The position numbers were made by a program, and so were the translations under genes. A DNA stretch of 64,000 nt, from assembly GCF_003226565.1 (NCBI RefSeq), contig NZ_QKOE01000004.1, forward strand, positions 186,001 through 250,000. The letters run 5' to 3'. The notes beneath the pieces were generated by a model. It was given only the letters and a program-made list of their open reading frames with translations. It had not been told where the DNA came from and did no database searches. Below are positions 1-8,389 of the stretch, piece after piece. This DNA comes from Parazoarcus communis SWub3 = DSM 12120 (lineage in GTDB: Bacteria; Pseudomonadota; Gammaproteobacteria; Burkholderiales; Rhodocyclaceae). The first letter of the stretch is position 1. Each line of letters opens with the position of its first letter.

Positions 1-515
1 GAGCCGCCGGGGCCGGCGCCGGTGGCGGGCAGCCAGGCCAGCCAGGATGAGAAGATGATCACCATCACCATGCCCAGCCAGTAGTGCGGCACGCTGACGC
101 CGAGCACCGACAATGCCGAGGCGGCACGGTCCACCCACGAGTTGCTGAAGTAGCCGGCGACGAAGCCGAACAGGCTACCCAGCACGAAGCCGATCAGCGT
201 GGCCAGGCAGGCCAGCATCAGGGTATTGCCAACCGCCTTGAACACCTCTTCGGCAACGGGCCGGCCAGATGCGATCGAAGTGCCCAGATCGCCCTGCAGC
301 GCACGCCACAGCCAGGTAAAGAATTGCTCCGGCCATGAGCGGTCGAAGCCGTACAGTGTCATCAGCTGGCGCTGCAACTCGGCCGAGGCGTCGGGCGGCA
401 GGATGGCCACCAGTGGATCACCCGGCGAGATATGCACCAGCAGGAAACAGAAAAAGGCCACCCCGAGCATGATCGGGATGGTGTAGACGATGCGTCTGAG
501 CAGGTAGAAGATCAT
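1..515 (-). CDS. ABC transporter permease, DppB/OppB-like (3' part beyond window)
   Basis: Inner-membrane permease subunit of a peptide/nickel-type ABC importer, cut by the left edge of the window (171 codons visible). The start ATG at 515 gives MIFYLLRRIVYTIPIMLGV, the standard N-terminus of this family: an R-R before the first membrane helix, then HISPGDP and a Y-G-F-D-R-S-W-P-E-Q-F segment typical of DppB homologues. The visible part covers helix 1, the periplasmic loop and the start of the permease core. It lies downstream of the binding-protein gene on the same strand, with a strong hairpin between them, so the two probably form one operon with differential expression. The substrate cannot be read from sequence. 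Confidence 0.9.
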   Translation of the reverse strand, partial: MIFYLLRRIVYTIPIMLGVAFFCFLLVHISPGDPLVAILPPDASAELQRQLMTLYGFDRSWPEQFFTWLWRALQGDLGTSIASGRPVAEEVFKAVGNTLMLACLATLIGFVLGSLFGFVAGYFSNSWVDRAASALSVLGVSVPHYWLGMVMVIIFSSWLAWLPATGAGPGG

Positions 516-632
516 CGGAAGCTCCGCGTCCTTGTGGGTTGGGGGCAGCGGTGGGGCGGCGTCTGGGCTGATCAGTAGGCCAGGTAGCCGCCCGGGTCGG
601 GCGCGCGGCGGGGTTTCCGCCTGCAGGTCCGT

Positions 633-679
633 CAGGAGGAGCGGGCCAATTCCCTTGCGGGACCGGCCGGTTCCTCCTG
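633..679 (-). terminator. Hairpin between binding-protein and permease genes
   Basis: CAGGAGGA (633-640) pairs with TCCTCCTG (672-679), and GGCC (644-647) pairs inside it with GGCC (665-668). There is no clear U-run on the minus strand, so it is more likely a partial terminator or an mRNA-stabilising structure. Such hairpins are common after binding-protein genes of ABC operons, where they raise binding-protein levels relative to the permease. Confidence 0.5.
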
Positions 680-686
680 TTAGGAC

Positions 687-2354
687 TTAGTCGATCTTCA
701 TTGGGGCGATGTCGATGAACCAGCTCTTGGGCTGGACCACGTTCTTCACCTTGGGCGACATCGCACGCGGGCCAACATCGTGCGCGATCCACACGAAGGG
801 TGCCTCTTCCACCACCCGGGCATGCAGCCTGGCCAGTGCGGCGTCACGCGCCTTGTCGTCGAAGGCGGTGCGGGCGTCGGCAATCAGCTTGTCGAACTCC
901 TCGTTGCCGAAGTAGCCCCAGTTGTTGGAAACCGGCGGCACGGTCTTGGTGCTGATGAAACGCACCATGGCAAAGAAGGGGTCCATGGCGGCGTAGCTGA
1001 TGTTGACCGCGTGCGAGCCGTTGGCCGACGGATCCTTCGCCCCCTTGCGCCAGTTGGTAAACAGCGTGTTCCACTCGATGACGTCGAACTCGACATCGAA
1101 GAAGCACTGCTTGAGGCTTTGCTGCACGTATTCGTTCATCGGCAGCGGCTGCATCTGACCCGAACCGGAGGCCGAGATCTGCACCTTGACCTTGACCGGT
1201 TTGGCGGCGGAATAACCGGCTTCGGCCATCAGCTTCTTGGCCTCGGCGGGATCAAAGCGGATGTCGAACTTGGGATTGCCCCACCACGGGTGGCCGGGTT
1301 CGACCGTACCCTTGGGGATGCCCATCATGCCGCCCAGCATCTGCTTGAGCTCCTCACGGTTCACACACAGGTTGGCGGCGTGGCGTACGCGTTTGTCCAG
1401 CCACGGCGAGCCTTCGGCGAAGGACAGCTGCCACGGCCACACATGCGGCTGCGGGTTGCTGTGGATGACGAAGCCGCGTTTCCTGATCTGGTCCATGGCG
1501 TCGGGCGAGGGCGCCTCGATCCAGTCCACCTGGCCGGACAGCAGCGCGGCGGTGCGGGCGTTGGCCTCGGGCAGCGGCACCATGACCACCTTGTCGATGG
1601 TGGGGGTACGCTTCGGATCCCAGTAGGCGGTGTTCTTGACCATTTCCAGACGTTCACGTGGCACGAAGCGGCTCATCTTGAAAGGGCCGCTGCCGGAAGC
1701 GTCCGCAGCAAAGGCCACCCAGGCCTGCTTGGCGCGTTCGGCCGGGTCGGTCACGGTCGCAGGAACGGCCGCTAGCTTGGCCTCCCAGTGCGCAGGGGAG
1801 GCCATGAACAGATTGGTCAGGTTGAGCGGCAGGAAGGCATCGGGCTCGGAGGTGGTGAGCTCGACGGTGAGGTCGTCGATCTTCTTTGCGCTGCGCAGCG
1901 TCGGCATGCGCGAGGCGGTGACGCCGACCTGGCTGGCGTCGAAGTGCTTGGCTTCCTTGTCCAGCACCTTCTGCACGTTCCACACCACGGCATCGGCGTT
2001 GAAGGCAGAGCCGTCATGGAACTTGACGCCGGGACGCAGCTTGAACACCCATTTGGTCTTGTCGGTGGCATCCACGGCCCATGAGGTTGCCAGGCCGGGG
2101 ATGAGCACGCTGGGTGCGTCAGCCTTGGACAGATCCCACTGGGTCAGCGAGTCGTACATCGGGATGCCGGTGAAGCGGTTACCTTCGAAGCCCTGGTCGG
2201 GCTGGCCGAGGGTACGCGGGATGTCGGCGGCGGTCATGCCGATGCGCAACACCTTTTCCTGCGCCATGACGGCCGTGGAGGCGCAGGACAGGGCAAGCAG
2301 GGCGCTGCCGAGCAGGGCGGGGATCATGCGGGGGGACCGGGTGACTTTGCTCAT
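687..2354 (-). CDS. ABC transporter substrate-binding protein, family 5 (peptide type)
   Basis: Periplasmic solute-binding protein of 555 residues, the usual length for family 5 (DppA/OppA). A signal peptide is visible (basic start, hydrophobic stretch to about residue 31, cleavage around AVMA-QEK). The mature protein shows family features: an early YDSLTQWDL segment, PGLATSW, a LRPGVKFHDG motif near residue 108 and the FNADAVVWN segment that follows it. It is the first gene of an operon with the permease at 1-515 and is divergent from a LysR-type regulator, its likely controller. Ligand unknown: peptides, glutathione or other small molecules are possible. Confidence 0.93.
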   Translation of the reverse strand: MSKVTRSPRMIPALLGSALLALSCASTAVMAQEKVLRIGMTAADIPRTLGQPDQGFEGNRFTGIPMYDSLTQWDLSKADAPSVLIPGLATSWAVDATDKTKWVFKLRPGVKFHDGSAFNADAVVWNVQKVLDKEAKHFDASQVGVTASRMPTLRSAKKIDDLTVELTTSEPDAFLPLNLTNLFMASPAHWEAKLAAVPATVTDPAERAKQAWVAFAADASGSGPFKMSRFVPRERLEMVKNTAYWDPKRTPTIDKVVMVPLPEANARTAALLSGQVDWIEAPSPDAMDQIRKRGFVIHSNPQPHVWPWQLSFAEGSPWLDKRVRHAANLCVNREELKQMLGGMMGIPKGTVEPGHPWWGNPKFDIRFDPAEAKKLMAEAGYSAAKPVKVKVQISASGSGQMQPLPMNEYVQQSLKQCFFDVEFDVIEWNTLFTNWRKGAKDPSANGSHAVNISYAAMDPFFAMVRFISTKTVPPVSNNWGYFGNEEFDKLIADARTAFDDKARDAALARLHARVVEEAPFVWIAHDVGPRAMSPKVKNVVQPKSWFIDIAPMKID

Positions 2355-2704
2355 GGATTCCTCGATGGAGTGAGTGGATGTTTCAGACTGCGTTGGAAGG
2401 TGCTCTGCAAACGGTGTGCCAGTTATTGCCCAGATGGTCAGGTTTGATATTTATCTTTATGAAAATAAAGCTTTTAAATTTACAGGTCGGCTGTGCGGCA
2501 TATTGCTTCTGACCGAATTCCGATATCGCATCGGTCCTGGACTGATGTGCTGTGCCCCGTTTTGGGGATCCGGGCGCTGCGCTGGTGCGCAAGCGCATTT
2601 CCCCAGATCCGTGCCCGACGGGGTGAAACATAGGCGAAGGCAATGCGTGCAAAAAACTACAAATATCGAAAACATCGTTTCCTGTTTATGAAACAATCCG
2701 GCGC
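2355..2704. promoter_or_regulatory. Divergent control region, binding-protein operon / LysR gene
   Basis: 350 bp without a supported gene, between two divergent genes. It holds an AT-rich block at about 2443-2485 that contrasts with the surrounding GC-rich DNA and is the likely promoter area. The inverted repeat CCGAT-N5-ATCGG at 2520-2534 is a candidate regulator site. A second AT-rich stretch at about 2649-2695 lies directly before the LysR start. LysR-type regulators usually act from such shared regions; the exact sites are not proven here. Confidence 0.5.
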
Positions 2705-3655
2705 ATGAAACCCCGTGCCTTGCTGAACAATCTGGCAGAGGCCGATCTACGGCTGCTGCGTATCTTCATTGCCATTGCCGAGTCCGGTGGTCTGGCTGCG
2801 GCGGAACTTCGGCTCAACATCAGCCGTTCGGTGATCAGTCGTCATCTGAAGGATCTGGAAACCCGCATCGGTGTGAGACTGTGCGAGCGTGGTCGATCGG
2901 GCTTCGCGCTCACCGAGGAAGGCCATACGGTGCTGGATGCCGCACGCCGACTGCTGGCGCAGATCGAGGGCTTTCGTCGCGAGGTCGCGGGCTTGCACGG
3001 CGGCATGCGCGGCGAGCTTAACCTTGTGATCTTCGACAAGTTCATCACCAATCCCGACTGCCACCTGGCTGAGACCATTGCCGATTTCGGTTTGCAGGCA
3101 CCTGGAGTGGCGCTCAATGTGCACGTTGCCAGCACCAGTCCGATCGAAAAGGGCTTGCTGGAGGGCCAGTTCCAGGTCGGCATCCACCCCTTTCACCGTG
3201 CCAGCGACAGTCTGCTGAGCTGGCCGCTGTTCAGCGAACAGATGTCCTTGTACGGCGCGCCCTCTCACCCCTTGTTGCGTGATGGCGCGATGCCGGACGA
3301 GGCCGCACTGCGCGGTGCGGGCTTGGTCGGGCTGGGCTACCACTCGCCCAACATGGAGCATTTCTGGCGTCTCGGCCTGCAGCCGGTGGCGCGTGCGCAT
3401 GATCAGGAGGCCAGCGTGCTGTTGATCCGCTCCGGGCGTTACCTGGGTTTCCTGCCGGATCACTATGCCCGTGCCTTTGAGGCGGAGGGCGTGTTGCGGC
3501 GGATCCCGTCCGACACCCTGCAGTATCGATGCGACTGGGTGGTGTCGGTGGCGCGTACGCCAGCGCCGGGCCGCATTGCCCGCCATTTCACTTCCTGCCT
3601 GCGTGAGCGTCATCCGCAGGCTGGCGCGGCAGGGGAGGCGCCATGTCTCGTGTGA
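2705..3655 (+). CDS. LysR-family transcriptional regulator
   Basis: A 316-residue DNA-binding regulator. Residues about 13-72 form the LysR winged helix-turn-helix ([44 protein letters not shown]), followed by the linker helix and a periplasmic-binding-protein-like effector domain (about 95-300). It is divergent from the peptide-type ABC genes, so it probably controls them and itself. Its 3' end overlaps the rluE start by 13 bp, implying co-transcription with rluE. The inducer cannot be told from sequence. Confidence 0.93.
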   Translation: MKPRALLNNLAEADLRLLRIFIAIAESGGLAAAELRLNISRSVISRHLKDLETRIGVRLCERGRSGFALTEEGHTVLDAARRLLAQIEGFRREVAGLHGGMRGELNLVIFDKFITNPDCHLAETIADFGLQAPGVALNVHVASTSPIEKGLLEGQFQVGIHPFHRASDSLLSWPLFSEQMSLYGAPSHPLLRDGAMPDEAALRGAGLVGLGYHSPNMEHFWRLGLQPVARAHDQEASVLLIRSGRYLGFLPDHYARAFEAEGVLRRIPSDTLQYRCDWVVSVARTPAPGRIARHFTSCLRERHPQAGAAGEAPCLV

Positions 3656-4287
3656 TCCTGCTCAACAAGCCCTACGGCGTGCTGTGTCAGTTCAGTGATG
3701 ACCTGGGGCGGGCGACCCTGAAGGACCATGTCGACGTGCCTGGGGTGTATGCCGCCGGCCGCCTGGATACCGACAGTGAGGGCTTGCTGCTGCTGACGGA
3801 CGACGGTGCCTTGCAGCACCGTATTGCCGACCCGCGTCACAAGCAGCCCAAGACCTATCTGGTGCAGGTCGAGGGCGAGCCCTCGGACGTGGCGCTGGCG
3901 CAATTGCGTGCCGGCGTCGATCTGGGGGACTTCGTCACCATGCCGTGTCAGGCGCGCGAGCTTGCCGAGCCGGATTGGCTGTGGCCCCGTGATCCGCCAG
4001 TGCGTTTTCGCAAGACGGTGCCCACGGCCTGGCTCGAAATCGTATTGTGTGAAGGCAAGAATCGTCAGGTGCGGCGGATGACCGCGAAGGTGGGGCTGCC
4101 AACCTTGCGTCTGATCCGTGTTGCCATCGGCGACTGGTCATTGTCCGGCCTGCAGCCCGGTCAGTGGCGGGAGGCCGAGGTTCCATCGGCGCTGCGTTCT
4201 CCGGCAGCGGTCCGCTCGGTGCCGGGGCAGCGGCAAAGGTCAGCGCCCCGACAGGAAGGTGCGCGGTGGGCTGGGCGCAAGAGGTAG
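3643..4287 (+). CDS. rluE: 23S rRNA pseudouridine synthase RluE-like (RsuA/RluB/E/F family)
   Basis: Stand-alone pseudouridine synthase without an N-terminal S4 domain, 214 residues, as in RluE. The catalytic motif is [17 protein letters not shown] at about residue 40, with the nucleophile Asp in GRLDTDSEG. The start [14 protein letters not shown] and the late [11 protein letters not shown] segment are typical of the family. E. coli RluE modifies U2457 of 23S rRNA; the same target is inferred. The start codon lies inside the end of the LysR gene with GGGGAGG just upstream. The C-terminal 30 residues are basic, low-complexity and not conserved. Confidence 0.9.
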   Translation: MSRVILLNKPYGVLCQFSDDLGRATLKDHVDVPGVYAAGRLDTDSEGLLLLTDDGALQHRIADPRHKQPKTYLVQVEGEPSDVALAQLRAGVDLGDFVTMPCQARELAEPDWLWPRDPPVRFRKTVPTAWLEIVLCEGKNRQVRRMTAKVGLPTLRLIRVAIGDWSLSGLQPGQWREAEVPSALRSPAAVRSVPGQRQRSAPRQEGARWAGRKR

Positions 4288-4323
4288 AATCCGGTCCGGC
4301 CTGAAATCGAGCGAGACATTGCA

Positions 4324-4782
4324 ATGCAAGCAGCGAATTGGGGCGTCGGTGTGGCGCGAGCATGGGCGGTACTGCTGATGGCGCTGCCTGCCATGGCGGC
4401 GGCCGCAATGCCGGTGGTGGAACTGGGCGCGGGTATGTTCCGGATCCAGGTGGAGGTGGCGCATACCGATGCAAACCGCCAGTTGGGTCTGATGAACCGG
4501 CGCGAGATGCCGGCTCACAATGGTATGGTCTTCGTGTTTCCACAGGATGCGCGCCATTGCATGTGGATGCGGAACACCTTCATCCCACTGTCGGTGGCCT
4601 TTCTCGATGAGCAGGGGCGCATCCTGAACATTGCCGACATGCAGCCGCAGACCGAGGACAGTCACTGCGCGGCGGCCCCCGCGCGTTTTGCGCTGGAAAT
4701 GAACCAGGGCTGGTTTCGCGAGCGCGGCCTGAAGCCGGGGGACGCGATCCGCGGTGTGGATCGTCTGCCGGCACCACGTTGA
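4324..4782 (+). CDS. DUF192 domain protein, exported
   Basis: 152 residues with an N-terminal signal peptide (hydrophobic to about residue 27, alanine-rich cleavage region), then a DUF192 domain: RQLGLMNRREM, the N-G-M-V-F-V-F strand, the MWMRNTFIPLSVAF signature and I-L-N-I-A-D-M. DUF192 proteins are small periplasmic beta-barrel proteins of unknown function. The gene follows rluE by 36 bp on the same strand and may be co-transcribed with it. The ribosome-binding site is weak. Confidence 0.88.
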   Translation: MQAANWGVGVARAWAVLLMALPAMAAAAMPVVELGAGMFRIQVEVAHTDANRQLGLMNRREMPAHNGMVFVFPQDARHCMWMRNTFIPLSVAFLDEQGRILNIADMQPQTEDSHCAAAPARFALEMNQGWFRERGLKPGDAIRGVDRLPAPR

Positions 4783-4808
4783 GTCTGTCCGCCTGTGTCC
4801 TCTGCAGG

Positions 4809-4824
4809 CACCGCCGGGGCGGTT
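4809..4824 (+). terminator. Candidate terminator after the DUF192 gene
   Basis: A short hairpin ACCGC-CGGG-GCGGT is followed by TTTCTC, 27 bp after the DUF192 stop and well before flhB. The stem is short and the U-run weak, so this is only a plausible terminator separating the rluE/DUF192 unit from the flagellar operon. Confidence 0.35.
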
Positions 4825-4976
4825 TCTCGCGGCAAAGCGGACTGTTTGCGATTGAATTGACTGCTTTTTCCGGCGTTTATCCCGCCATGAGGCGGATGGC
4901 GTTGCCGCGATAATCTCACCATCCTGTCCTGCGTCCGTATCGTCTCCGGTACGGCGGGACGCCAGCGGAGCCGGCA

Positions 4977-6119
4977 GTGGCCGAAGAAAGCGATCTCGAG
5001 AAGACCGAACCAGCGTCACCGCGACGACTTGAACAAGCCCGTGAGGAAGGGCAGGTTCCGCAGTCGCGCGAGCTGTCGACCTTCTTCGTGACGGTGACTG
5101 GTGTCACTGCCTTGTGGATGCTGGGTGGCTGGATGGCGGAACGGATGTATGGCCTGATCCGCCAGGCCTTCGTTTTCGAACGCGAGATGGCGTTCGATGT
5201 GGTCTTGATGCTGGACGGCTTTCATCGCCTTCTCAGCGGGGCGTTGTTGACGCTGGTCCCGCTGTTCATGGTGTTGCTGGTGGCCGCGGTGGCGTCGCCG
5301 ATCGTGCTTGGTGGCCTGGTGTTTTCGCCAAAGGCATTGGGCTTCAATTTTGGTCGCATGAACCCGATCAAGGGCATTGCGCGGATGTTTTCGGTGCATG
5401 GCCTTGCCGAGATGGTGAAGGCCATTCTCAAGTCACTGCTGATCGGTGGCATTGGCGCGATGGTGCTGTGGCTGAGCAAGGACCACCTTTTTGACCTGAT
5501 GGTGGAGCCACTGGAGGTCGGCATGCCCGATTTTGCCGATACGGTGGCTTTCACCGCACTGATGATCGCGTTGAGTCTGGGCCTGCTGGCATTGATGGAT
5601 GTGCCCTTTCAGCTGTGGCAATACCACAAGAAACTGCGCATGACCAAGGAAGAGGTCAAGCGCGAGGGCAAGGAGCAGGAGGGGGATCCGCAGGTCAAGG
5701 GCCGCATCCGCGCGATGCAGCGCGAGATGGCGCGGCGCCGGATGATGGCCGAGGTGCCCAAGGCCGACGTGGTGGTGACCAACCCGACCCACTTCTCGGT
5801 TGCGCTCAAGTACGACGCCGACAAGATGGCGGCGCCGGTGGTGGTGGCCAAGGGGCGTGGCGAACTGGCACTGAAGATTCGCGAGATCGCGCGCGAGAAC
5901 AAGATCGCGATGCTCGAGGCGCCACCACTGGCGCGCGCGCTGTATGCGCATTGCGAGCTGGAGCAGGCCGTTCCGGCGACCCTGTTCACCGCGGTGGCCG
6001 AGGTCATGGCCTATGTGTATCAATTGAACTACTGGATGGCCAATGGCGGCCTGCCGCCCGACCCGCCTGATGAACTGCCGGTGCCGGAAGGGCTTGACCC
6101 CGGTGCCCCCGAAGAGTGA
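4977..6119 (+). CDS. flhB: Flagellar export apparatus protein FlhB
   Basis: Inner-membrane switch protein of the flagellar type III secretion system, 380 residues. Four membrane segments lie in the N-terminal 215 residues and the cytoplasmic autocleavage domain follows. The cleavage site NPTH sits at residues 269-272, the same numbering as in Salmonella FlhB, within VVVTNPTHFSVALKYD. The start is a GTG preceded by GGAG at 7-nt spacing; MAEESDLEKTEPASPRR is the conserved FlhB start. It is first in the flhB-flhA-flhF-flhG-fliA-motCD run. No convincing sigma-54 or sigma-28 promoter was found upstream. Confidence 0.97.
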   Translation: MAEESDLEKTEPASPRRLEQAREEGQVPQSRELSTFFVTVTGVTALWMLGGWMAERMYGLIRQAFVFEREMAFDVVLMLDGFHRLLSGALLTLVPLFMVLLVAAVASPIVLGGLVFSPKALGFNFGRMNPIKGIARMFSVHGLAEMVKAILKSLLIGGIGAMVLWLSKDHLFDLMVEPLEVGMPDFADTVAFTALMIALSLGLLALMDVPFQLWQYHKKLRMTKEEVKREGKEQEGDPQVKGRIRAMQREMARRRMMAEVPKADVVVTNPTHFSVALKYDADKMAAPVVVAKGRGELALKIREIARENKIAMLEAPPLARALYAHCELEQAVPATLFTAVAEVMAYVYQLNYWMANGGLPPDPPDELPVPEGLDPGAPEE

Positions 6120-6130
6120 TTGCCTGACCC

Positions 6131-8236
6131 ATGGCTTCGAATAACAGCCTGAACCTGCGAGAGTTGCTGTCGCCAAGCAACCTGCGCACGCTTGCGGCAC
6201 CCATCCTCATCATCATGATTCTGTCGATGATGGTGCTGCCCTTGCCGGTATTCCTGCTGGACGTGTTCTTCACGTTCAATATCGCGATTTCGGTGATGGT
6301 GATGCTGGTGGCGATGTACTCGAAGCGTCCGCTCGACTTCTCGGTGTTTCCCACCGTATTGCTGGTCACCACGCTGCTGCGCCTGTCGCTCAATGTGGCC
6401 TCGACCCGTATCGTGCTGCTGGAAGGCCACTCCGGACCGGACGCGGCCGGCAAGGTGATCGAGGCCTTTGGTGCTTTCCTGGTGGGCGGCAATACCGCGG
6501 TTGGCATCGTGGTGTTCGTGATCCTGACCCTGATCAACTTCGTCGTGATCACCAAGGGTGCCGGCCGGATTGCAGAAGTCAGCGCCCGCTTCACCCTGGA
6601 TGCAATGCCCGGCAAGCAGATGGCGATCGACGCCGATCTGAATGCCGGCCTGATCGACGAGAAGACAGCCAAGGCGCGACGCAAGGAGATCGGACAGGAG
6701 TCCGATTTCTACGGCGCGATGGACGGTGCCTCGAAGTTCGTGCGTGGTGACGCGGTGGCAGGCATCCTGATTCTGGTGATCAACATCATCGGAGGCCTGT
6801 TTGTCGGGGTCATGCAGCACGACATGGCGATGGGCGAGGCGGGCCGCACCTATACTTTGCTGACCATCGGCGATGGTCTGGTCGCCCAGATTCCCGCACT
6901 GATCATCTCGGTGGCTGCGGGTCTGGTGGTGTCGCGGGTAGGGGATGAAGGCGACATCGGTGGTCAGGTGATCAATCAGGTGTTCTCCAACCCGCAGGTA
7001 CTGACGCTGACCGCGATCATCATCGGCGTGCTGGGTCTGATTCCGGGCATGCCGAACCTGGTGTTCCTGCTGCTTGCGCTGGTTTTTGGCGCCTTGGCCT
7101 GGATGCGCCACAAGCGTCTTCAGGAGCCACAGGAATCGGCCGCGCCAGCCGAGGCTCAGGCTGCCGCTGCAGCACAACAGCCTGCCGAAGCGCAGGAAGC
7201 GAGCTGGAACGATGTAGCGCCAGTCGATGTGCTTGGACTTGAGGTGGGGTACCGCCTGATTCCGATGGTGGACAAGTCGCAGGACGGCGAGCTGCTCAAA
7301 CGCATTCGTGGTTTGCGCAAGAAGTTCGCACAGGAGGTTGGCTTCCTGTCGTCACCGGTGCATATCCGTGACAATCTCGAACTCAAGCCCAATGCCTACC
7401 GGATTGCGCTCAAGGGCGTCGAGATCGGCGCGGGCGAAGCTTATCCCGGCCAGTTCCTGGCGATCAACCCGGGTCGTGTGTCGGGGCCGCTGCAAGGGCG
7501 CGAAACCAAGGATCCCGCCTTTGGTCTGCCGGCGTTCTGGATTGACAGTGGCGGCCGCGAGCAGGCGCATGCGCTGGGTTACACGGTGGTGGATGCAAGC
7601 ACGGTGGTGGCGACGCACCTCAACCACGTCATCTTGAACCACGCATCCGAACTGCTTGGTCGGCAGGAGACCCAGGCACTGCTCGACCATATTGGCAAGG
7701 ATGCGCCCAAGCTCATCGACGACCTGGTGCCCAAGCTGTTGCCGGTGTCCTCGGTGCAGCGTGTGCTGCAGAACCTGCTTGATGAAGGCGTCAATATCCG
7801 AGACATGCGCACCATCATCGAGGTACTGGCCGAGCATGCGCCGCGCACCCAGGATCCGATCGAACTCACCGCCAAGGTCCGTGAGGCCTTGGGCAGGGCG
7901 ATCATTCAGGGCCTGTTTCCGGGCAATGCAGAGGTGCAGGTCATCGCACTCGAGCCGGGGCTGGAGCGCATCCTGCTGCAGGCCATGACCTCCGGTGGCG
8001 ATGGTGGTGCGATCGAGCCCGGGCTGGCCGACACCTTGCTGCGGCAGACGGCGCAACTGGCCCAGCGCCAGGAAGACATCGGCCTGCCACCGGTGCTGCT
8101 GGTGCCTGCGCCCTTGCGCATGTTGCTGTCGCGCTTCCTGCGTCGCGCGGTGCCTTCGCTCAAGGTCATTTCCAATGGCGAGGTGCCGGAGTCGCGCACC
8201 ATCCGCGTCACCGGCATGGTGGGCGCTGCCGCCTGA
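6131..8236 (+). CDS. flhA: Flagellar export gate protein FlhA
   Basis: Core export-gate protein of 701 residues, full length. About eight membrane helices occupy the first 330 residues, with the conserved FHIPEP-family segment (RFTLDAMPGKQMAIDADLNA) at about residue 155. An alanine/glutamine-rich linker near 335-358 leads to the cytoplasmic domain (about 365-690) that docks chaperone-substrate complexes. It starts 11 bp after flhB, so the two are one operon. FlhA forms a ring and couples proton flow to export. Confidence 0.98.
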   Translation: MASNNSLNLRELLSPSNLRTLAAPILIIMILSMMVLPLPVFLLDVFFTFNIAISVMVMLVAMYSKRPLDFSVFPTVLLVTTLLRLSLNVASTRIVLLEGHSGPDAAGKVIEAFGAFLVGGNTAVGIVVFVILTLINFVVITKGAGRIAEVSARFTLDAMPGKQMAIDADLNAGLIDEKTAKARRKEIGQESDFYGAMDGASKFVRGDAVAGILILVINIIGGLFVGVMQHDMAMGEAGRTYTLLTIGDGLVAQIPALIISVAAGLVVSRVGDEGDIGGQVINQVFSNPQVLTLTAIIIGVLGLIPGMPNLVFLLLALVFGALAWMRHKRLQEPQESAAPAEAQAAAAAQQPAEAQEASWNDVAPVDVLGLEVGYRLIPMVDKSQDGELLKRIRGLRKKFAQEVGFLSSPVHIRDNLELKPNAYRIALKGVEIGAGEAYPGQFLAINPGRVSGPLQGRETKDPAFGLPAFWIDSGGREQAHALGYTVVDASTVVATHLNHVILNHASELLGRQETQALLDHIGKDAPKLIDDLVPKLLPVSSVQRVLQNLLDEGVNIRDMRTIIEVLAEHAPRTQDPIELTAKVREALGRAIIQGLFPGNAEVQVIALEPGLERILLQAMTSGGDGGAIEPGLADTLLRQTAQLAQRQEDIGLPPVLLVPAPLRMLLSRFLRRAVPSLKVISNGEVPESRTIRVTGMVGAAA

Positions 8237-8283
8237 TCCGGATCCCCGGCTGTCTCGCGGTCACACCATAGCGCGGTGTAGAG

Positions 8284-8313
8284 GGAATAGACGGGGGAAA
8301 ACCGGTTTATTCC
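8284..8313 (+). other. Hairpin in the flhA-flhF spacer
   Basis: GGAATAGAC (8284-8292) pairs with GTTTATTCC (8305-8313) through nine base pairs including one G-U, around a G-rich loop that can pair further. No U-run follows, so it does not look like a strong terminator. It may stabilise or attenuate the mRNA between flhA and flhF, the widest gap (153 bp) in this flagellar run. Confidence 0.4.
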
Positions 8314-8389
8314 TCCCATGCAGAAAGCGCCGCCCGCGCGATACTGGACTCCAGGATGCGCTTGATGCGCAGTTGTCGGGAGATTCGTC

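Noticed and set aside
8258-8273. GG-N10-GC spacing before flhF (possible sigma-54 site)
   Set aside because: Only the invariant dinucleotides fit; most other consensus bases do not. A similar weak GG-N10-GC before flhB at about 4878-4891 was rejected for the same reason.
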